Shown: in pieces, positions 54,807-64,000 of the stretch | How the letters are laid out: each line of letters begins with the position of its first letter | Position numbering within the stretch: the stretch's first letter is position 1 | Translations under genes and position numbers: made by a program | Origin: Paracentrotus lividus | Taxonomy: Eukaryota; Echinodermata; Echinoidea; Camarodonta; Echinidae | Length of the DNA: 64,000 nt | NCBI GenBank assembly: GCA_940671915.1 | Contig: CALNVZ010003434.1 | Location: 7,791,396-7,855,395 of the forward strand | Direction: 5' to 3' | Notes under the pieces: generated by a model | Database searches by the model: none | The model's input: the letters and a program-made list of their open reading frames with translations, nothing else | Told to the model about the DNA's origin: nothing

Positions 54807-57800
54807 AATAAAAATAGGAAAAGATATCCATACAGCAACATAATGGACATCACAATAAATGTATTATGGCGATGTATATAGACTCTGGTGAAGGAAAAAA
54901 AAGGTCTTTGAATCTTGATCACGCCTTATGATTAGAGAACTGACCTGTTTACGCTTGAGATTTCTGTTTTATTAGACCCTTCAGGTGTTTTACCCGTAAT
55001 TGTATTTACTTGATTAAATTGCTAATTTCCGTTCCTCTCCAACACCTGCCCATGCTGATGAAGTTTCCAGGAATAATAATGATTACAAAAAAATCTTGGG
55101 AAAAGTGGTATATACAGAGGGGTCAACTATGAGAATCCACAGATTTAGTATTCTGCCGTCCCTTATTCAACTGCCGTATAAACCGCTTTCATTTAGGGCC
55201 CCTTTAGTTGACTAGGAGAGATGTATAGCCTGTATACCCAGTAGGCTTAATACCACAAAGGTGAGTGCCCTGTACGCATATGTTAGCCCGTTGGATACTG
55301 TTAAATTATTTATTTGATTTATTTCCTCAATGTTTCAATAGGGCAACCTTTCAACAATATACTGCAATTACAAGCGGGCCCTTTGAATAAAAAGGTAATA
55401 TCTATACAAAAAAAAGTACAATCGATAAAATGTAGACCCCTGGCAATAATTAAATTACAATGCAGATAACAACAGGAATCAAAATTATTTGCGGCTGAAC
55501 GAGTGTTAATATGTAAACGATGGGCCAATGCTTTTTCTTTTTTTTTTACCATGCAGGTCATTTAGATGAGCAATGAGCAAAAAGGTCGTTTATTTATGTT
55601 CAGATGCCCTTTAAGCTCCAAGTAGAAGATGACCCAGTTTGTAGATCGAGGTTAGATTAATTATTGTCAAGTGGATTTAAAGAGCAAGTCGCCTGGGAAA
55701 CGAACATTTTCGATTACCTCATGTCTTGGATGGGGACTAAAAGCCGTAACTGTATGACATCATGATCATGACGTTATGACGTCTTAAACCTTGTAATAAA
55801 CACAGTAACCTTGATCATAATCAAAAAGTCTCTAAGTGTTAGCAGAACCCGAACAACTTTTTGATGGTAAAATGATAGTCATTGGAGTTCTTTGGGAAAA
55901 TGATGGATCATTAAAGGAGTTAGCACTCTTGGCGGCCAATATACCTCTCAGCAGCCGTGTTACAGTATTATGTAACTATCCAATTTTGTGTGAACTAAAT
56001 CGGAAACATTTCACTGACATGATATTTCAATGTAATCAGAGCAAGGTTAAGTGACGCAGAAAGCCTGCAGTATAATTTGGATTTAATCATTGTTCATTAT
56101 AACGAGAGCAATTTAATAACCAGACGTGCGTTGTTCTTTTCTTTGTCAACTTAGAATCATATGAATTGAAATGTTTCAGACATTTTTTAAAAATGGGGGG
56201 GGGGGAGGAGAAAACCTCAGAACGAAAGGTAATAAATCCGGTGGTATAATTCAATTGTTTTTGTGTACTAAATATTAGGTTAGAATGTTGACTCAATTAT
56301 CAGCAAACTCAATTTCCGTTTCAGTAATAAATGCCCAAGGGATAAATTTGTTTGTATTATGTATTGAGATATTTATCTATTTCATGATATATATATAAAA
56401 AAAAACCTTTACATTAATTTTACCTAATTAAACCAATGTCTGTAAAGAAAATCGTACTTACTTTTAGGAGTAAGAGCAAGTTGCTTTTCTAGATTGTTAT
56501 CGAATGCAAGTGATAAACCCAACATAGCGTGGGTGCTTGGTGGTCGAGATTTAAGGGGGTATTCAGGCACGTTCTCCTTGTACAGCAAACTTGATTTTGC
56601 TGATGTCTTCTGAAAATTTGACAGGCGCCATTGGTGTGCATTTGAAATGAAAGGTAAAATGGCACTGATGAGAAAAAATGATTTTCTTGTTATCTTTTTG
56701 GTAATTTTCAAAGATTCAACAAACTTGACATTGGTAAACCCAATCAACTCCCCGATTGGGGTCAAATGTTTTTTGTTATAGCAAAATTATGACTACAAGT
56801 AATGTACACGTTTATGCCTGATTTGGCCTTCCATGAATTAATTGCAAGATATAACATGCACAGTTTTCTTACAGTGTGTATTACATGTCGCATTTAGCAT
56901 GAAGTTAAGGCGGAGTGACGCCAAATGTATAGACAAAGATAGGTATAAAGGAAACAGCATCCGAGCTTCTCAAGTATAAATGTTATCAATGACAACAGAT
57001 TGCGAAGAAAGATACATATAACTTCACCGACATACATTTAAAACCACCCTAAACAACAACAAAACATTACAACGCTGTCTGCTATTTTACTCGCTTTTGT
57101 TTTCACTGTTCTCATTCTCTTTTATTTTTTTATTTATGATGTCACAGATAACTTTCATCGGTCGGTGATTATCAAATGATTATATGTCCAAACCTTTACG
57201 ACCTACTTTATGAGATTCATGATGTAATTTATATGTAGAAAGTATGTCAACATTAAAAATGTGAGTATTTTGCTTGACGGACACGATTCCTGATGTAGCT
57301 ATTCAGTAAACAAAGTTAATGAAATTCGTTATTGCTATAATTTTAATGTCAAAGACATGGAATCAATAATTATTTGTTTACCATCTATTTTTATAACAAG
57401 AATGAGAAATAATAATAATAATAATAATAATGAACGTTACTTATATAGCGCATATCACAAACATCAGAAAGTCTCTATGCGCTTCAAAATAGGAAAGATA
57501 GCAGTATGATAGAAATATGAAATAACATTTTTACCTGATACTCAAAATATTATGAAAATTACAAAATTACAATATGATACAAACAAAATGCTAGATAATT
57601 AAGTTATTCATTCACAGAAAAATATGAATCTTTTTACAATTTAATTAGTTTTCATAAAAGACGAGTAATGTTCACCGAATGGTGTAAGCGTCCTTTATGC
57701 TTTGTGTTCAAGTGGACTAATTTAAGATCACCTTGAAACTAAATTGTGTTGAAGATGATGAGTTGAATGACAATTGCAAAATATACTGAGTGGCTAGACC

Positions 57801-60800
57801 ATTCAATCTTGACCAAAATAAGGACATTTAAAAAAAAATGTTGCTCCAGCGACAGATACCACGGCTTCTATTTAATTGAAGATTTATGGTTTGGAATATG
57901 ATTATGATAATGATTGCTGTAATGTTTAGAGTAAGTCTTAGGATCAGCTTTAAGGCTTGTGATTCTGCTTATGTTGGGGCTCGCGTGCGGAGCAATAGTC
58001 TCTTTCACATTTCATCACACAATCCAGATTTTGTGTAAAAATTGAATTTTCTAGAATAAGTTACTTAAAGCAATTTCCAGATAAACTTATCACCTAAGAT
58101 GTGTGCACAGACACGAGTTCGGAAATTACATACTGTATTCATCACCTCAAAATAACCCTCCGGTCTTCCATGGTACAAGTGGAAAACCTAAGCTTTCCTT
58201 CGTGACTGTTTGCGACATTCAATCGTTTGACCTCTTTGCTGGGAAATAATGTATCCCTCAAATAAACGAATTAAGCGTCTGAATAAACATATTTGACGGC
58301 AAAAGGAAATCTGATGACGAAGACTTTCTTATTGTAAGGAATTTTCAATTGGAGTGACCTTTCAAAGCCGTCATGGTCACAAAGTTTAGAAAAGACTGCC
58401 GACAGATAGAGGAATAACAGAGCATTTTGTCAATTGAATTATGCAAACATTGCATTAGTTTCGAGGTATATAAACAAGCTTAAATTCGAGAGTTCACAAT
58501 AAGGTACTGAACATTCTGAAGGGAGGAAATATGAAAAGAAATAAAAACGTTAGGTATCAGATGCGATTAAAATTAAGGCAAGATGAAATAAAACATCTTT
58601 GTAGACTACAGTCTGAATATAATAAAGGTACAATCGGGGTAAATAAATTAGGTGTGAAATCGTTTCATTTTTTTTTAGATGAAAAAATTGGGGAAGGAAG
58701 CCTATTCCTGCTTTATGGAAATATCAAAGCATAACCAGGTTATGACTAATCTTGATACTATAAAAAAAAAAAAAAGTTTCCCACTTGTATCATTTTGATA
58801 CAGGCCGTATGCTGGTTCAAGAACAAACCGACCGTAGGCATTCTGAACACAGCACGTCATTAAAGCTAATCTAGTGTTGTAGTCATGAGATTGAATTGTG
58901 GAAGAAACTGTCGGAAAGTGATGGGAAAGGTTGATAACAATCCACCTAAGAAATGTTTATTGATGGGAGGTTTTTGACCCAAGAAAATTATAAAAAATTT
59001 ACCAAATTCCTCTAAGAGGAACATGCACTGCACACAAAATGCATGTATGGGACTACATAAACATGTGCTCACATGTGCGGGACCCGCACATATCAGCTTT
59101 TAATGTCATATTATCACTATGAGGGCATTTGAAGAGCAATCCTTTTCAGTGGAACTTTGTACTATAAAATACTTCCTAAATACCTTGAATATAATTTGAA
59201 AGCTAACAATTATTTTGTTGACCCATGGTTTACCTCTCCCACTACACTAGATTCTGTTTAAGAATATATATTATATACGATTCGAAATATGATTACAAAT
59301 TTAGCGACACATCGAAGGAAGCGACCATATGCAATCGATCGAAATTTCACTCGGATAACAAGAGATAGTTGACATTTTCAGAAAGATTTAATTCCAAGCT
59401 TTTTTATTGAATTTCCTTTGGCGTTTAATATTCAAGAGGTATATACCGGTAAAGATCGTCGGCAATTCAACCTCGAGTAAGCGACTCTTAGAACATTTAT
59501 ATATATTTATATATACATATTCAATAACATATATGTTAAAATCATATATCGCCTATAATAGCGGAATAAACTGAAACAAATCCAAAGGATAATGTATTAA
59601 AAATTCCAAGCCCTATCCCTCTCCCTTTCTGTGTTTATCACCTTCTCACTCTTTCTCTCTATGTCTCTCACCTCTCTCTGTGCATGTTTCCCCTTTTCCC
59701 CCTTAGTATAAAATTCCCTCTCCGTTGCTTTCTGTAGCATGTTTGATTAAACAGGAAACAGTGAGGAGATTTGGGTTGCTTTTGATGGTCTGAGGTAATT
59801 ACGGCTATGATTTTTAAACTTGTTTTAATGGATATCCATGAACCGACCTGCTTATTCTTCAAAGGAAAGGAAAACGTTGGATGATTACGTACAAGCTACG
59901 TCATCTGAATATATCCCTTTCTATTTCTAATAACAACGATTAAGGTTTAAATAGCCACACCCGAAAAATGCTTGATTTCAAAAGTTCAAAATGTAAGCTT
60001 GATTTGTAATTTTCTAATTCAAAACAATACGATGGTGAACGTCTCCCTGTACCTAAATTATGGCATAAGATTTGATTGTGAACATATTGCCAGGTACTAC
60101 TTTGGGTTGATGGAGACGGTCATTGTCGATAATACTGTGTTGAATGAAACGCAAAGGGTAGAAGTTCGAATGATAGTCGAGGCGTATAAACGAACTTCTT
60201 TACCACTGGAGTAGACTCTATTAGCGTATACTAAATAGGGTTAGGCAAATAATTACTTTTTTCTGAAAAGTTATTTCAAACAAGTTACTTCTATAGTCAA
60301 ATTTGATGTAGGATACCAAACATGACTTATTTTTGTGACGTGTGTTAGTCGCTAAAGTGAAAAACCAAAATAGTGTATTTTGCCCATTCATCAAACTTTT
60401 AGGTATAAACCAGTTTTATTTTGTTTTTATGGATTTTGGTCTAAGGCTCAATTGACATTTTATCATGACTTATGTACCTAGTATGTGTTATAGGTGTTAT
60501 TTTGATTTGTATGAGGTGATTTTTGCTCGATATGAATACAACTACTCAAAACTACACTTAAGTCAATTAGTAGATTATCATGTTGGATTTATTTGTGGTT
60601 CCTGACAACACCAAAGAATATAAAAGGTATAAAGTGGTTTATACTAATATAAAAGTGTGATAATTGAGGCAATTACGCCATTTTGGCGGCCATTTTTTTT
60701 TTTTTTTTTGCACTTTAGCCGACGTAAGACGTTATCGTATGCAAAAATATTTATTTTCAAGTTTACTATCAGAGAATTTTTTCTATAGACTTTGTTGAAA

Positions 60801-60829
60801 AAAAGTTGGATTTGTAAACATTTCTACAA
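54805..60829. other. Non-coding stretch, little identified
   Basis: An (AAT)n tract (57411-57431) is followed by CTTATATAGCGCATATCAC and TCTCTATGCGCTTCAAAA, a pattern I know from dispersed repeats of marine invertebrates (low certainty). Other open frames show no motifs. Confidence 0.5.
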
Positions 60830-61187
60830 TAGAGTGGGTGTGTGTAAGGGTGTGGGTGAATTAGTGAGAGTAGGTTGGGATGTGTGTGAGGGAGGTGTGT
60901 AAGTGTGTGTGTGGTTGTGGGTGTGTGTCCGTGTGTATATGTGTTAATGTGTGTGAGTGAGAGTGTGTGTATGAGGGTGTGTATGTGAGTGAAATTGAGG
61001 GTTTTTGTGAAGGGTGTGGGTGGATTTGGGAATTTGTCGGTGGAGAGGGTGGGTGAGTGTGGGTGAGGTTTTTTGTGAGGGGTTGTGTTTGTCTAAAGGC
61101 GTATGTGGGTTGTGTGGGTGATTATGTGTGTGTAACCACCTACTTATTGCGTAGCAATAAGTAGGTGGTTGTGGGGAGGTGACAGGG

Positions 61188-61226
<39 letters not shown>

Positions 61227-61270
61227 GCGCATGTGTGTGTATATGTGGATGGGTGCGTCGGTGAGGTTGT
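60830..61270. repeat. GT-rich tract with embedded perfect hairpin
   Basis: About 440 bp of GTGTGT/GTGAGT on the plus strand, with a (GT)n core at 61192-61221. In its middle lies AACCACCTACTTATTGC, GTA, GCAATAAGTAGGTGGTT (61134-61170), a perfect 17-bp stem with a 3-base loop, unrelated to the GT composition. Confidence 0.85.
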
Positions 61271-61661
61271 GTGTAGGATGATGTGTTCGCCTTGAAATTT
61301 GGTTTTTCAAGTAGATTTTTGCGCTTTAAAAATATCGTATGTCAATATGTGATAGTATTTCTGGAGTTCGTGTTTGCGTTTTACGATGTGGGTGTGAGTT
61401 GTTTTTAAAATGAATGTGGTCGTTCTCTGCAGAGTTTGGATGGTTTATGAACTACTGTAAATGATGAAGAACATGTGCTATGATACCTGCCCGGGAGGAG
61501 TTAACTTGGAGGGCATTACACCACACAAGACAGGTAATCCATAAAGCATGCTCCCAAGCCGATTCGTATTAATATCATTGAACTATCTTCAGCTCTCGAA
61601 ATTGGATGAGTGCAGAATAATAACAAAAAGCGGAAGTATACGCCAAGAAAAAGGAAAACAC

Positions 61662-61692
<31 letters not shown>

Positions 61693-62189
61693 GAAGAGTG
61701 AGATAGAAAGAGAGAATATTAAAAGGGTTACAGGTATAAAAAGACGTTAAAGAATATGTATACCCACGCCTTCAAGTTCATACCGCCCCTGATATCTTTT
61801 ATAAAGTAAGACAGCAGATAGCCTAATAAGTGCGTCTAACAAAAAATAGACCAAAAACCGACCCGTTGATAATACATTAAGTGCACCAATTAACTCGCCA
61901 ATTTAAAAGTGTGATCGTCTTCTAAAAAGCAAATGGGCCATACATTGCCAGAAGCTTTTGAGTATTCAGGTACTTTAAGTAGGTTCTTAATATGCACACC
62001 TCTGAACTTTAGGGAGAGACAGAGATGAGAGAAGGACAATGAAAAGCAGATGAGACCTTATTAGGCTTGACAGTGCGTGCGCTGTTAGTCAGTTTTTGTC
62101 CGTGTTGGGATGGGGCAAGAATTATGAATTATTCAATTAAGATTTATTCAATTATGAATTATTCCATTATGAATATGCTTCAGTTAAAA

Positions 62190-62415
62190 AAAAAATGCTT
62201 ACTTTTGTATTCTATTTTATAGTAAAGGGACCAGCGCCTTACAAGCTTTGCTTCTTGCTGGTTCCTGAATTTCCTTTATAATTGTTTTCTCTGTTACTTT
62301 TGAACAAAATGTTTTATGTTACATACTGATGTTGTTAATTTGATTATTGTTTTGTTAACTTTTGAAAACATGAAAGAAAAATCAATAAAGTAATCTTGAA
62401 TCTTGAATCTTGAAA
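62190..62415 (+). mobile_element. 3' end of a LINE-like retroelement with (AATCTTG)n tail
   Basis: A/T-rich sequence ends AATCAATAAAGTAATCTTGAATCTTGAATCTTGAA: three units of a 7-base repeat as tail. Such short-repeat 3' ends are typical of CR1/L2-type LINEs. The upstream part has GGGACCAGCGCC and CTTGCTGGTTCC, a possible 3' stem-loop. No coding part remains. Confidence 0.55.
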
Positions 62416-64000
62416 AAACAATTATCTGCTCCCACCCCCACAAATAAATCCAATAGGAGGATGGCAACCATTACGAATATCATGTTTTTATTCATTAATT
62501 CATTAATCTGTTAAAAGGGAATTTTAAAAAAGGGGGATGAAGTGGGGGCTGCAAGAGCAAAATAAATGTCCAGAGAGATGTTGCTTTGGGTATAAGAGAA
62601 ACAATTGACCCCAAGCAATACAAGCCGGAGTCCTAGCGACCAGTCGAATAAGAGCTGACAGGCAACACCGACTTAACCCTCTTTGGAACCCGATCTAGAG
62701 ACATGGATATAGTCAGTCCACTGTTCTGCAGAACGACGAGACACCTTCAAAAGTACCCTATGCTGTAACACCTTAACTAGGAAGTACAATGATGTCGAGA
62801 GAACGCAGATGAAATAAGTGGGTATTTCTTTCACTGAGATGGGCTGATGGGGGTGATTCAATAGTGAGAAGCGTACAGATGCATTGCAGTGGAAACTGAA
62901 AATAGTGAAATGACCGAGAAAACAGTTTGACATTTTGGAGTATAATAGTGAGAGGAGAAGCAATGAGAAATGGAGACACTCGTAACGATGAACAAACAAC
63001 AACCTTGTACTAAAAGAACGCCTCTGATTAAGGGCATGGGTATGTCTTTCGATTTAATCTGATTACCAGGAATCAAACTAAAACATGCCCTAGAAACAAG
63101 GTTATTATAAACATTCGCGTTTTTCTTTTCTTCCTTGTTCCCCTGAATACATTATTTCAACCCGCGCTTTTTTTGGAGAGCATACTTTAAGACAGTCTTC
63201 AAAGTAAATCTAAAAATATCTGACGGAGGAGTTATGTTTTCTATAAACATAAAGCTGAAAAGCATCTCCATCTTTTTTTTTTGACATCCCTTTAAACTGT
63301 GTGTACCTCCAGATGTCGAAGGGGGTTTCCAGGTGTCCAATTCAAAAGAGCTAAAAAGCTTTTTGAGATCGATGACGGTAAGCTTTAAGTACATAGGCCT
63401 ATATCTTATAAGAACAATTAAGAGGAAGCAACAGCTCTGGTTGGTTGATGTTTCCTTTGATATTAAACTGCCTGGAAACCGAATGGCCATCGCTTAGCTG
63501 CCATCAAATCGTCTTTTCAAAACGTCTGAGCGAATAGACCAAGTACATGTAGCCGCCTTTGGTGAACTTCGGATGGAATCAAAGTTAAGTCTCTTGTCTA
63601 ACGCCAGCGAAGCATCATCCGACCTTCCCAAGAAGAGTTACCCTTGGGGACCTATTGTGTGTCACCGCTGCCCGATCCTATGGGACCGAAATGAAAGAGC
63701 TTCCCCATAAGTTCCTCAGGTGTTTGGGGGTATATTAATACGAAGCCCAAGCGCTTTATCTGATTCAGTCGACCTGTATGTGGTTAGGAATGAAGTCGAG
63801 AGGAGGTAGAAGAAAAGAAAGGAGATATTTTCTGCGGATCATTTGGCGCGAATTGCGACACGACACCCTTCTCCTAAACTCAACGATGCGTTCGAGCGCG
63901 AAAGGCATTTAAGTATGATGGAAATACTTTGACAGTAATGTGCTGTGAAGTCGATGCCAAGTAATGGGTCGTATGTATAAAAAAAAAAAAAAAAAAAAAA
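62416..64000. other. Non-coding end of the window
   Basis: No gene supported on either strand. The window ends in a poly-A run (about 63979-64000). Confidence 0.55.

Noticed and set aside
26430..64000. Kinase exons of a Tie receptor downstream
   Set aside because: No frame shows glycine-loop, HRDLAARN or DFG motifs.

Overview
The window is AT-rich, intron- and repeat-dense animal DNA. Exons are short, have GT-AG borders and are separated by introns of up to 8 kb. The one confident host gene has a Tie (angiopoietin-receptor) type ectodomain, a family known from deuterostomes. Together with the long-inverted-repeat foldback elements this suggests a marine invertebrate deuterostome, most likely an echinoderm (perhaps a sea urchin). 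The species is inferred, not proven. No rRNA, tRNA, CRISPR or bacterial-style operon was found.

Layout. 1-3687: non-coding flank with one small MITE and a short minisatellite. 3688-26429 (+): a 13-exon gene predicted to encode a single-pass receptor of about 802 residues. It reads signal peptide, Ig1, Ig2 (no cysteine), three EGF modules, a 12-residue EGF stub, Ig3, two FN3 domains, a membrane helix and a 74-residue tail. This is the Tie1/Tie2 order with one FN3 fewer, but there is no kinase. The tail instead carries five tyrosines, including a YxxL-x8-YxxL pair with ITAM spacing, an NPxF and two YEN motifs. All internal borders up to exon 9 are phase 1.

The introns hold many mobile elements. 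Intron 3 has two inverted copies of an unrecognised repeat. Intron 6 has a Russian-doll nest around a foldback element of about 4.7 kb with arms of about 820 bp, followed by a cluster of GCGGCGGTCAC-ended MITEs, one split by another MITE. Intron 9 has a 5'-truncated, frameshifted non-LTR retrotransposon of the CR1/Jockey type, itself split by a 465-bp MITE. Another GCGGCGGTCAC element begins about 12 bp after the stop codon.

26430-64000: no host gene could be supported. It holds a 170-bp-arm palindrome (29941-30300), a TIR element with a 27-bp inverted end (35946-36628), a 63-bp minisatellite (36719-37340), a long-TIR element (about 40440-41460), nested MITEs (42652-43221), a MITE with perfect 29-bp ends (45738-45956), a CCGTCACACTGAG-ended element (49035-50055), degenerate minisatellites arranged as inverted halves, many microsatellites and a 70-base A run.
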